The notes under the pieces: model-generated
The model's input: only the letters and a program-made list of their open reading frames with translations
What the model was told of the DNA's origin: nothing
The model's database searches: none
Assembly (NCBI GenBank): GCA_026014685.1
Contig: JAOZHW010000001.1
Coordinates: 156,303 to 220,302 of the forward strand
Source of the DNA: Candidatus Bathyarchaeota archaeon
GTDB taxonomy: Archaea; Thermoproteota; Bathyarchaeia; Bathyarchaeales; Bathycorpusculaceae
Length of the DNA stretch: 64,000 nucleotides
Reading direction: 5' to 3'
Program-made: the position numbers and the translations under genes
Part shown: positions 26,731 through 35,216 of the stretch, in pieces
How the letters are laid out: every line of letters starts with the position of its first letter
How positions within the stretch are numbered: the first letter of the stretch is position 1

Positions 26731-26956
26731 AATTCCGCCGATTAATTCAAGCCAATTAATCAAAATTTTGGAAAAAGAAGGCTTCCACGTTATCCGTCAA
26801 AAGGGTTCACATGTTATTCTTATAAATCAAGAAAAAACAAGGATAGTTATCCCCATGCATCCGGGAAAAGACATTAAACCGGGGCTACTCAGAGCAATAC
26901 TTCGAGAAGCAGGGATAAACAGAGAAAAATTTCTCCAACTATTAAAGGGAAGATAA
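26723..26956 (+). CDS. hicA: HicA-family mRNA interferase toxin
   Basis: A 77-aa double-stranded-RNA-binding-like protein with the catalytic His in RQKGSHVIL and the family C-terminal half (IPMHPGKDIKPGLLRAIL). HicA cleaves mRNA and arrests growth unless bound by HicB. It starts at TTG 26723 inside the end of hicB. Antitoxin-first order is the less common HicBA arrangement. cysS begins six bases after the toxin stop, so the pair may be cotranscribed with an essential gene. Confidence 0.88.
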   Translation: MPKIPPINSSQLIKILEKEGFHVIRQKGSHVILINQEKTRIVIPMHPGKDIKPGLLRAILREAGINREKFLQLLKGR

Positions 26957-26961
26957 CCTTC

Positions 26962-28437
26962 ATGCAAGCAAACATCTACTTTTTTAACACTTTAACACGG
27001 AAAAAAGAAGCCTTTGTGCCGCTTGAAGCGGGGAAAGCCAAAATCTACACTTGTGGTCCCACAGTTTACGATTACGCGCATATCGGTAACTTCCGCGCCT
27101 TCCTCTTCGAAGACCTTCTAAAGCGTTGGTTGACTTACCGCGGCTACAAAGTTACCCACATCATGAACTTAACTGACATAGACGACAAAACCATCAAAGG
27201 CAGCCAAAAACAAGGCATCCCACTACGCCAATTCACCGAATTCTACGTGAAAGCCTTCTTTGAAGACATAAAAGCCCTAAACATTCAACCCGCCGACGTG
27301 TACCCCAAAGCCACAGACCACATCCCCGAAATGATCCAAATAATCAAGACTCTGATGGCGAAGGGTGTGGCTTACAGGGGCGAAGACGGCTCCATCTACT
27401 TCTCCGTCGCTAAGTTCCCCCAATACGGCAAACTTAGCCACCTAAAAGTCGGCGAACTCAAAGCAGGCGCACGAGTTAGCCAAGACGAATACGCTAAAGA
27501 AGAAGCCCAAGACTTTGCGCTCTGGAAAGCGTGGACGCCCGAGGACGGAGACGTGTTTTGGGAGACGGAGTTGGGGAAGGGCAGACCGGGCTGGCACATC
27601 GAATGCAGTGCAATGAGCACCAAATACTTGGGCGAAACCTTTGACATTCACTGCGGCGGAGTGGACAACATGTTTCCCCATCACGAAAACGAAATCGCAC
27701 AGAGCGAGGCAGCAACGGGCAAACCCTTCGTCCACTACTGGATGCATAACGAGCACCTCCAAGTCGAAGGCAAAAAAATGAGCAAGCGCTTCGGCAACTT
27801 TTACACGCTCCGCGACCTCCTCGCCAAAGGCTACGACCCAATCGCAATACGCTACCTACTCATGTCAACGCATTATCGGCAGCAATTCAACTTCACCTTT
27901 GAAGGGCTGGAGGCTGCGAAGTCGGCTGTGGAGAGGCTGCGGAATTTTGTGCGGCGACTCCACGAAGCCGAAGGCACAACGGCTACTGGAAAAGTTGCCA
28001 CTTTAACTGCTAAGCTTGAGGCGTGCTTCGGAGGCTCCATGGACGACGACCTAAACATCGGCATCGCGTTGTCCTCGCTGTTTGATTTCGTGCGGGAAAT
28101 GAATGCTTTGCTTGACGCTAATTTGGTTAGCAAGGCTGAGGCGGCGGAGGTCGGTGGTTTGATGATGCGCATCGACACGGTTTTAGGAGTGATAGGTAAC
28201 GTGGAAGTGTACACAGTCCAAGTCAGCGATTTTATTAAGGCTACAGACTCAGTTACCGTTGAAAAATTCCGATCTGAAGAATATAATGAAATAATTGCGT
28301 TAGTTCAAAAACGTGAGGCAGCTCGAAAAGCTAAGAACTGGAAAGAAGCCGACGCCATCAGAGCCCAACTCAAAGCCATGGGCATCATACTCGAAGACAC
28401 TGCACAGGGCGTAAGGTGGCACAAAGAGAAAGCTTAA
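26962..28437 (+). CDS. cysS: Cysteinyl-tRNA synthetase
   Basis: A 491-aa class I synthetase. The HIGH motif is present as AHIGN (in CGPTVYDYAHIGNFRAF) and KMSKS as KKMSKRFGN. Zinc ligands are the Cys of TCGPTVYD, the Cys of HIECSAMS and the His/Glu in HHENEIAQSEA. It charges tRNA-Cys. It follows hicA by five bases and converges with the lipoate ligase gene (four-base overlap). Confidence 0.97.
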   Translation: MQANIYFFNTLTRKKEAFVPLEAGKAKIYTCGPTVYDYAHIGNFRAFLFEDLLKRWLTYRGYKVTHIMNLTDIDDKTIKGSQKQGIPLRQFTEFYVKAFFEDIKALNIQPADVYPKATDHIPEMIQIIKTLMAKGVAYRGEDGSIYFSVAKFPQYGKLSHLKVGELKAGARVSQDEYAKEEAQDFALWKAWTPEDGDVFWETELGKGRPGWHIECSAMSTKYLGETFDIHCGGVDNMFPHHENEIAQSEAATGKPFVHYWMHNEHLQVEGKKMSKRFGNFYTLRDLLAKGYDPIAIRYLLMSTHYRQQFNFTFEGLEAAKSAVERLRNFVRRLHEAEGTTATGKVATLTAKLEACFGGSMDDDLNIGIALSSLFDFVREMNALLDANLVSKAEAAEVGGLMMRIDTVLGVIGNVEVYTVQVSDFIKATDSVTVEKFRSEEYNEIIALVQKREAARKAKNWKEADAIRAQLKAMGIILEDTAQGVRWHKEKA

Positions 28438-29216
28438 GCGGTTTTTCCGCTCAGATTCCACTCTTTTGATTGATATTTTTCTTTGAGTGTCTGGGCGGCT
28501 GCTTTTTCAGTTGCGGTAAGGGCGTCTTCTTGTAGCTGGATTTTGAGGATTGCCTTAAAGCCCTGAGCCAGCGCATTCGCCACCGTATCTGGGCTAATCT
28601 TGTGTCCCAACTCGGCTTGGATGCTGGTGATTTTGCGTTTCCCAATATCCGCCGCCAAATTGCAGGTGAGGTCTTTGAGTTTTATGAGTCTAAACATTTT
28701 AGGCAAATCCACGTCGAGCAGCACTGTACCGTGTTGGAGGACTACGCCACGGCTGATGGTTTGGCTGCTGCCGCTGATTTTTTTACCTGCAACGGTTAGG
28801 TTGGGGCAGTTTTTGGCGTTTCCGCTGCTGAAATCTGCGGGGACTCCTAAGATGCGGAGTGCGTCGGTTATGGCGCCGTAGATTTTGGTGTAAACGGTGG
28901 TTACATCGGGTGTGCCTAAATCGGCGACTTTGGCGACTACGCTGTAGGTTACTTCGCCCTCAAAATCGTGGTAGACAGTGCCGCCGCCGCTAATACGCCG
29001 CACCACGTCCACGCCGAGTTGTTGGGCGGTTTCAAGATAAACTTCCGCGTCGGGGTTTTGGTTTCTGCCGATGCTAACAGCTGATGGCTGCCAACGATAG
29101 AGCCTCAGGGTATTGGGAACTTGGTTGGCGATACGGGCGTTTAAGATGGCTTCGTCAACTGCCATATTCAATGCAGCATTCCCAGTTGATAGGGGGAGGT
29201 AGCGCCAAGTATCCAA
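28434..29216 (-). CDS. lplA: Lipoate--protein ligase A family protein (LplA)
   Basis: A 260-aa protein of the biotin/lipoate ligase fold: LRLYRWQPSAVSIGRNQN, the lipoate-binding loop RRISGGGTVYHD, and NLTVAGKKISGSSQ with the catalytic Lys. It attaches lipoate or octanoate to E2 or GcvH proteins. The C-terminal accessory region (from about residue 185) is retained. No lipoylated substrate gene lies nearby. It starts one base after the TPR gene. Confidence 0.88.
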   Translation of the reverse strand: MDTWRYLPLSTGNAALNMAVDEAILNARIANQVPNTLRLYRWQPSAVSIGRNQNPDAEVYLETAQQLGVDVVRRISGGGTVYHDFEGEVTYSVVAKVADLGTPDVTTVYTKIYGAITDALRILGVPADFSSGNAKNCPNLTVAGKKISGSSQTISRGVVLQHGTVLLDVDLPKMFRLIKLKDLTCNLAADIGKRKITSIQAELGHKISPDTVANALAQGFKAILKIQLQEDALTATEKAAAQTLKEKYQSKEWNLSGKTA

Positions 29217-29217
29217 T

Positions 29218-29715
29218 CTACCGTTCTCCTTTTGCCATGTGCGCTTTTATGGCGGCTATGTTTCCGTCAACCATGTCAATCCACTGCTTATTCTCAGCGA
29301 TATCCAATCCGCGGTTAATGAAAATTTCTTTCGCCCGCCCAAGCGCTTCCAAAGCCGCAGGCAAACACCCAAGAGTCGCCAACGCGGTGCCCTGATTTAC
29401 CTGTGCCATTAACCATCGGCCAGTGTCGGCGGGGTACTTTTCACCACATACATCATAGAAAACCAGAGCCTTGTTGGCTGCAGCGAAACTTTCAAGATGC
29501 TTCCCCAAACGCCCCAGCGACGCAGATAAACCTGCATAGCATGAAGCCTCAAAGCGGCGGCGGTCGAACCCTTCGCAGTCTGGAAGCGACTGGCAAAGTT
29601 GCAGTGCCTTATTGTAGCTTGAAACTGACCCCTCAAAGTTGCCTTGGTGAAAAGAGTGGTCACCGTCGCGCCAGAACTTTTGCATATCCCTAATTACATG
29701 TGAGGTTTTCATCAA
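29218..29715 (-). CDS. TPR-repeat protein
   Basis: A 165-aa all-helical protein with TPR-like repeats: GDHSFHQGNFEGSVSSYNKAL (residues 18-38), SASLGRLGKHLESFAAANKAL, and TALATLGCLPAALEALGRAKE. These normally mediate protein-protein contacts. It is one base upstream of lplA and surely cotranscribed, so a role as partner of the ligase or of its substrate is possible. The start could be the second Met (29712). Confidence 0.75.
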   Translation of the reverse strand: MMKTSHVIRDMQKFWRDGDHSFHQGNFEGSVSSYNKALQLCQSLPDCEGFDRRRFEASCYAGLSASLGRLGKHLESFAAANKALVFYDVCGEKYPADTGRWLMAQVNQGTALATLGCLPAALEALGRAKEIFINRGLDIAENKQWIDMVDGNIAAIKAHMAKGER

Positions 29716-29849
29716 TTACCTTAAGCGTAAATCCGTTTTATCAACGTTTACCGATTAATCACGCATCTTACACGCATAATTTATTGCAGGTTACCAAACA
29801 GACGCCACAAGACATTCTGTTTTGTGAAAAACAGCGTTTGGAGAGCACA

Positions 29850-29864
29850 GAAAACGCCGTTTTC
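29850..29864. promoter_or_regulatory. Palindrome in the gap before psmB
   Basis: GAAAACG-C-CGTTTTC is a perfect 7-bp inverted repeat in the gap of about 315 bases between the TPR gene and psmB. It could be an operator for either divergent gene. Apart from this and the promoter at 29935 I see nothing else in the gap. Confidence 0.3.
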
Positions 29865-29934
29865 AACAGCTAATTGCATATGACTTACCCATCAAAACCC
29901 AGCGGTGCCTATTTAGGTGTCTTCAATGCTTCGG

Positions 29935-29949
29935 CGAAATATTTAATTA
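29935..29949 (+). promoter_or_regulatory. Probable BRE/TATA promoter of psmB-fttA
   Basis: cgaaa (BRE) followed by tatttaatta lies about 90 bases before the ATG at 30031. Transcription would start near 29970. It also indicates that the frame open from 29950 is leader, not coding. Confidence 0.5.
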
Positions 29950-30030
29950 ATGCCTTCGAAAGAATACATGATGCTACTTCCTCGTGGATGGGCATTCCGC
30001 GTAAAACGGAGTTTTAGGGAGCACAAAACA

Positions 30031-30675
30031 ATGTCACAAAACAATCCAGCTAGCCAACTAGTCCTCAAAGGAACCACAACCATAGGTGTCGTCTGCAAAG
30101 ACGGCGTAATCTTAGCCTCAGACACCCGTGTAACCATGGGTTACTATGTTGCTCATAAAGCAGGCAAAAAAGTCTACAAAATCGACGACCACCTCGGGAT
30201 GACCATCGCCGGCACCGTTGCCGACGCACAGAGAGTTGTAGATATCCTAATCGCGAATGCACGCCTTTACCGTATAAACATGAACCGCCCCATGCCTGTA
30301 GCTTCTGCTGCACGACTAGTCGCAAACCTGTTGTTCTCCGCACGTTACATCCCCTTGGCAACGCAGGTGCTAGTCGGAGGCATAGATGACAGCGGTCCAC
30401 ATGTTTTCAATTTAGATCCGTATGGCAGCTTAACTGAGGAAAAGATGGTTTCTACAGGTTCAGGGTCACCAGTTGCTTATGGTGTCTTGGAAGACAAATT
30501 CCGTGAAGGCTCCACTGTCGCTGAAACCCTGCCAGTGATTGCCCGTGCAGTTAACGCGGCAATGAAGCGTGACGTTGCAAGCGGCAACAGCTACAACATC
30601 ATCACCATTAATTCACATGGTTACAAAGAGTTAACCGACGAGGAAAAAGCTAAACTGCTCAAGGCAGGAAGTTAA
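30031..30675 (+). CDS. psmB: Proteasome subunit beta
   Basis: Catalytic subunit of the 20S proteasome. A 14-residue propeptide (MSQNNPASQLVLKG) precedes the N-terminal nucleophile Thr in TTTIGVVCKDGVI. The catalytic Asp is in ASDTRVTMG and the catalytic Lys in HKAGKKVYKID. The mature part of about 200 aa is standard. The start at 30031 gives the classical short propeptide, while the open frame back to 29950 overlaps the promoter. The stop overlaps the start of fttA (TAATG). Confidence 0.96.
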   Translation: MSQNNPASQLVLKGTTTIGVVCKDGVILASDTRVTMGYYVAHKAGKKVYKIDDHLGMTIAGTVADAQRVVDILIANARLYRINMNRPMPVASAARLVANLLFSARYIPLATQVLVGGIDDSGPHVFNLDPYGSLTEEKMVSTGSGSPVAYGVLEDKFREGSTVAETLPVIARAVNAAMKRDVASGNSYNIITINSHGYKELTDEEKAKLLKAGS

Positions 30676-32606
30676 TGACTGTGGCTCGAACCCAAGAAAA
30701 AGACAAAGACAAGATAGAAATCAGCCAATACATTCTTCAAAAAGTTCCACGCGAAGCAGAAGTCACCCGCATCGAATACGAGGGACCCATGCTTGCCGTT
30801 TACACCAAAAAACCAGAAATTTTGGTTGATCAAAGCGGCATCGTCGCCGAAATAGTCGGCGTAATACGCAAAAGAATCGTCATCCGCCCTGACCCTTCCG
30901 TGCGTATTCCTGAAGCTGAAGCGGAAAAAATCACACGTGAACTTATCGCGCCTGAAGCTGAAATTACCGACATCAACTTTGACCCCAGCTTAGGCGAAAT
31001 CATAATAGAAACAAAAAAGCCCGGTTTAGTCATCGGCAGAAACGGCGCTGTACTGCAAGAAATCATCAAAAAAACCAAGTGGCGCCCTCACGTCCTTCGC
31101 AGTCCTCCCATTAAATCTAAAATCGTTACCCACATGCGACACTACCTCCACTCGGAGAGCAAAGAACGCGAACGCATCCTGCGCACTGTTGGGGAGAGGA
31201 TTTTCCGACCGAAAAGCTACGACGTCGGCGACATCCGCATGACCGTACTCGGCGGCGCACAAGAAGTCGGACGCTCAGCTTTTCTAGTTAAAACCCGTGA
31301 AAGCAGTGTTCTACTTGACTGTGGTATTCACCCCGGTTCTAACAGGCCTTTTGAAGCTTTCCCACGTTTTGATTCCCCCGAATTTGAGATAGACTCGCTT
31401 GACGCGGTTGTCATCAGCCACGCGCACCTTGACCACTGCGGTTTGGTTCCGTTCCTCTACAAGTACGGCTACGATGGTCCAGTGTACTGTTCAGCTCCGA
31501 CATCTAACCTTATGACTATGCTTCAACTTGACTACCTTGATGTAGCTAACAAGCAGGGTATAACACCGTATTACGATCAAAAAGACGTCCGTGAATGTGT
31601 CTTACACACTATCCCGCTTCGCTATGGCGTGGTCACCGACATCGCACCCGACATCCGCTTAACCCTGCACAATTCAGGCCACATTCTAGGCGGCGCCATG
31701 GTGCACCTCCACATAGGCGAAGGTTTACACAACATCGTCTACACAAGCGACTATAAATTTGGACGAACCATGCTGCTTGAAGCTGCAACCACAGAGTTCC
31801 CACGCATCGAAACCGTAATCACAGAGAGCACTTACAGTGGCCCTGACGATATAGTTCCAACACGCGTCGAAGCCGAAGAAGCCTTAACTAAAGTCATCAA
31901 CGCCACTTTAGAGCGTAAAGGTAAAGTGCTCATCCCTGTTCCAGCCGTTGGACGTGCACAGGAAATTATGTTAGTTATCGACGGCTACATGAAGCGGGGC
32001 ATGATGAAGGAAGCACCCGTGTTCCTTGAAGGCATGATCAGCGAAGCCACAGCCATTCACACTGCTTACCCAGAATACCTCGGCAGAGAAGTGCGCCACA
32101 GCATCCTACATGAAGAAGTAAACCCCTTCCAATCCGATTACTTTACAATCGTTGAGCACCCAAGCCAACGTAGTACAATCATGGAAGGAGAACCCTGCAT
32201 CGTGTTGGCGACTTCCGGTATGCTTGAGGGCGGTCCAGTCATCGAGTACTTTAAGAATTGGGCGGGGGATGAACGTAACCAAATCATCTTTGTCAGCTAC
32301 CAAATCGAAGGCACCATGGGTAGACGCGTCCAGAAAGGCGTAGGCGAAGTCACCATGATGGACAACGAAGGCAAAATGGCTGCTTTCTGCGTTAAAATGG
32401 GCGTAAACTCTATCGAGGGTTTCTCAGGCCACAGCGACCGCCGACAACTAGTCAACTACCTAACGCATCTGTCACCGAAGCCTGAACGTATCTTTGTGGT
32501 TCACGGCGAAAAACAGAAGACACTAAACTTCGGCAACTTCTTACTCAACAAAGCAGGTATACATACAGAAGTGCCGTCGGTTTTGGAAACCTTTAGGCTG
32601 CTGTAG
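30675..32606 (+). CDS. fttA: FttA / aCPSF1 transcription-termination ribonuclease
   Basis: A 643-aa archaeal CPSF73 homologue that terminates transcription by 3'-end cleavage. Two N-terminal KH domains (GLVIGRNGAVLQEI is the KH GxxG loop) precede the metallo-beta-lactamase domain with SHAHLDHCG (about residue 247) and the beta-CASP domain with TSDYKFGRT, and a C-terminal GFSGHSDRRQL. The pairing with psmB, with overlapping stop and start codons, is conserved in many archaea. Confidence 0.96.
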   Translation: MTVARTQEKDKDKIEISQYILQKVPREAEVTRIEYEGPMLAVYTKKPEILVDQSGIVAEIVGVIRKRIVIRPDPSVRIPEAEAEKITRELIAPEAEITDINFDPSLGEIIIETKKPGLVIGRNGAVLQEIIKKTKWRPHVLRSPPIKSKIVTHMRHYLHSESKERERILRTVGERIFRPKSYDVGDIRMTVLGGAQEVGRSAFLVKTRESSVLLDCGIHPGSNRPFEAFPRFDSPEFEIDSLDAVVISHAHLDHCGLVPFLYKYGYDGPVYCSAPTSNLMTMLQLDYLDVANKQGITPYYDQKDVRECVLHTIPLRYGVVTDIAPDIRLTLHNSGHILGGAMVHLHIGEGLHNIVYTSDYKFGRTMLLEAATTEFPRIETVITESTYSGPDDIVPTRVEAEEALTKVINATLERKGKVLIPVPAVGRAQEIMLVIDGYMKRGMMKEAPVFLEGMISEATAIHTAYPEYLGREVRHSILHEEVNPFQSDYFTIVEHPSQRSTIMEGEPCIVLATSGMLEGGPVIEYFKNWAGDERNQIIFVSYQIEGTMGRRVQKGVGEVTMMDNEGKMAAFCVKMGVNSIEGFSGHSDRRQLVNYLTHLSPKPERIFVVHGEKQKTLNFGNFLLNKAGIHTEVPSVLETFRLL

Positions 32607-33180
32607 AAATCGTCTGATTGCTTGGAACTGGCGCTGGAGTTTTCTCCCGCCAAATCCTCACCGTTTTTGGGCAAATAACCACACGTTCCTCGCCTAATCG
32701 GGCAATGTCGCCGCCGATTGACTCAGCAAACTGGAATAGGTCGTTTACTGCGGTTTTGACATCTTCTATGCTTTTGCTGGCAAGGGGGGTTATGCGTAGA
32801 ATTATTATGTTGCCGTTTGTGACGTCGGCTTTTACTTTTTCGATGTCTGAAAGTTCTTTGAGAGGCATGGCTTTGAGGTAGGTTTTACTTGGAGGTTCGG
32901 CTTGAACTTGTGGCGCCTCTTCTACGGGAGGGGTGACTGTTTCTTCTTTTGGTGTTTGCTCTTGAGGCTGAGGTTCTGGTGTTGATGCGGGGGTTTCTGG
33001 GGGTTGCTGAACCGATGGGGTTGCTTCTGGAGCGGTTTCTTGTGCGGGTTCTTGCGTTACCGCTGCGGGTTCAGGTGCGGCGTCCTGGATGGGTTGAGCT
33101 GGTTCGTCTGGCGCTACAGTGGCTGGTGCTGGAGCTTCCTGTTCTGGCTGCTTTTTTCGATGGAATAGATTGAACGGCAT
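32593..33180 (-). CDS. sepF: SepF-like cell-division protein
   Basis: A 195-aa protein. The N-terminal MPFNLFHRKK is amphipathic, as in SepF membrane-targeting sequences. A roughly 80-residue Pro/Glu/Ala-rich linker follows, then the SepF domain (KAMPLKELSDIEKVKADV...GGDIARLGEERVVICP). In FtsZ-containing archaea SepF anchors FtsZ to the membrane. The linker is longer than usual. The 3' end overlaps the end of fttA by 14 bases. ftsZ is not in the window. Confidence 0.88.
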   Translation of the reverse strand: MPFNLFHRKKQPEQEAPAPATVAPDEPAQPIQDAAPEPAAVTQEPAQETAPEATPSVQQPPETPASTPEPQPQEQTPKEETVTPPVEEAPQVQAEPPSKTYLKAMPLKELSDIEKVKADVTNGNIIILRITPLASKSIEDVKTAVNDLFQFAESIGGDIARLGEERVVICPKTVRIWREKTPAPVPSNQTISTAA

Positions 33181-33388
33181 TTCTGAGTCCTCTCAACCAT
33201 ACATTACGGATGTTTTCACAGTTAAGCGTTTCTTACTTTTAACTCTTGACGCTTGTGTAGGCTAATTTGTTGTCACTTAAATATTTGATTTGTGTTTCAC
33301 CGCTCAACGGTTTCCGCTTGTTTAACGCGTTTTTAGAGAATTTTCAACTAATAAGAGGCGCTAAACCCAAAAAAACGTTGCTTTATGT

Positions 33389-33721
33389 TTAAACTATGCC
33401 CATGAGAACCGCAAAGTTGTTTATGAGAACCATACACATGAAGAGAACCACGCCAACGTAGGCGGTTTTCATGATGATGCTTGAGTACTTGAATGTTTTA
33501 GTGGTTTTGTTTGGGACTTGATTTAGGAGTTTGCTGGCTAAAATGTAGGTTCCGCCGATACAGATGGTTGCTGAGAGTTTAATGACCATAAACAAGGGTA
33601 TGTTATGCATTACGCCTGCCATAATAGGGTTTAGTTCTACAGCTCCAAAGTAAAGCACCCCTATGACGGTTGTGATGCAGTCGATTGTGCCCATAAGCAC
33701 AAGTAGGACACTTGGAAGCAT
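33389..33721 (-). CDS. Small membrane protein, DUF5658-like
   Basis: A 110-aa protein with three hydrophobic segments and the motif FGAVELNPIM after the first, followed by a Lys (VIKLSAT) in the second; this layout resembles DUF5658 membrane proteins of unknown function. It is transcribed alone, divergent from the site-2 protease gene. The 208-base gap after its end, towards sepF, holds only an AT-rich TATA-like stretch. Confidence 0.65.
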   Translation of the reverse strand: MLPSVLLVLMGTIDCITTVIGVLYFGAVELNPIMAGVMHNIPLFMVIKLSATICIGGTYILASKLLNQVPNKTTKTFKYSSIIMKTAYVGVVLFMCMVLINNFAVLMGIV

Positions 33722-33898
33722 CGCTATTCTAACTTGGTACGTAAGCCTTCTCCTTCCTTCTCAACACCCTTATTGGTTGTTTCTGTTTAAGAATCTAGCT
33801 TACGAAAATCGATATATCGCCAACCTCGAACAGATTTCTCGACAATTTGCGCTATGTTTAAGTTTTTCAAAACATGATTTAGGCTGAGCGATTCAGAT

Positions 33899-35128
33899 TT
33901 GGCGACGCAGGAACCAGAAAACCAAACAATGGAAAAAGAGAAGCGAATAGAATTCAGTTTTCCACTGTTGATTGTTAGAACAAAACGTTTTTCCGCCATC
34001 TTCGACAAGCTTGGCGCTTTGAAAACGTCAAGGTATTTTTCGTGGATCTTTCTCGGTTTGGTGCCTTTTGTTGCCGGTTTAGCGCTCTACCTTATAACTA
34101 ACAGCTTAATCGCGGTGCTCTCAAACCCTTTAGTGGGTGAAATCGTCAAAGATTTGGGACCGGGCTCTGTTTTGCTGCTGCCTGGAATTAACCCTATGCT
34201 TCCGATAGTTTACGGTTGGATAGCGATTGTAGTTGCCATAGTAATCCATGAAGGCGCACACGGCATCATTGCCCGAAACGTTAACCTCCGCGTCAAATCA
34301 AGCGGGTTACTTTTCTTCCTCATTGTTCCCATCGGAGCATTCGTTGACGTTGACGAGGAACAAATTAAGAAAGCAAGACATAGGCATTCGCTTAAAGTTA
34401 TGGCTGCAGGTGTCGGCGGCAACGTCATCTTGGGCGCGGCATGCCTCGTGGGGCTTCTATTGATTGTGGGTAGTTTAACTCCGATGGTTGACGGTGTCTA
34501 CGTCGGAAGTGTTTCGGAGGGGATGCCTGCCGAAGCGGCTGGATTGAAAGCTAATGATGTCTTGGTTTCTATCGACAACATAACTATTACCAATTCAACA
34601 CAACTAAGAACTCTGTTGGATACTAAAACCGCGGGAGATACCATTCAGGTGACTGTAGCCAGAGGTGAAGGTTGGCAGACCCAGTACACAACCACCTTAA
34701 ACCTCACTGTGTCTGACAACCGAACTGTGATGGGTGTAAGCGCTGGAGACCTATACAGTCACGCTCGATTGGCGAATTACCAAACTTTCTCGATAGACCG
34801 GTTATCCATGTACTTGGTGCCACCTACTCTAGCTTCAACCACTGTTCCCTTTTCAGACTCATTGGCACCCTACTATTCGAGCCCACTGCCTTACTGGCAA
34901 ATCTTTGCAAACACTCTCTTCTGGGTATGGTTTGTCAACTTTAACCTCGCCATATTCAACGCACTGCCAATCTATCCTTTAGACGGCGGCAGAATCTTTG
35001 ACATAACACTCAAGAAGGTTGCTGGTAAACGGATGAGTGAAAAAGCTATCCGCCGAACCACACTCGCAGTCACCGCGGCATGTGTGGTGCTAGTCGCGTT
35101 AGGCATAGTATTGCCCTTCATTCTCTAA
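33899..35128 (+). CDS. Site-2 protease family intramembrane metalloprotease (M50) with PDZ domain
   Basis: A 409-aa multi-span protein that cleaves membrane proteins within the bilayer. The zinc motif is HEGAH (around residue 117) and the third ligand is in ALPIYPLDGGR (around residue 360). A PDZ domain (GMPAEAAGLKANDVLVSIDN) sits between, about residues 195-270. Five to six membrane segments flank these. Start is TTG 33899; an ATG ten codons later (MEKEKRIE) is an alternative. Likely role in membrane-anchored regulator release or clearance of signal-peptide remnants. Confidence 0.92.
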   Translation: MATQEPENQTMEKEKRIEFSFPLLIVRTKRFSAIFDKLGALKTSRYFSWIFLGLVPFVAGLALYLITNSLIAVLSNPLVGEIVKDLGPGSVLLLPGINPMLPIVYGWIAIVVAIVIHEGAHGIIARNVNLRVKSSGLLFFLIVPIGAFVDVDEEQIKKARHRHSLKVMAAGVGGNVILGAACLVGLLLIVGSLTPMVDGVYVGSVSEGMPAEAAGLKANDVLVSIDNITITNSTQLRTLLDTKTAGDTIQVTVARGEGWQTQYTTTLNLTVSDNRTVMGVSAGDLYSHARLANYQTFSIDRLSMYLVPPTLASTTVPFSDSLAPYYSSPLPYWQIFANTLFWVWFVNFNLAIFNALPIYPLDGGRIFDITLKKVAGKRMSEKAIRRTTLAVTAACVVLVALGIVLPFIL

Positions 35129-35216
35129 TTCGATTTGATTGATAATGGTAAAAGTTAAACTGATGCTTTAGGCGAAAGTTCACTGGTAACCCATTAAATA
35201 AAAATGTTTCTGGCTG

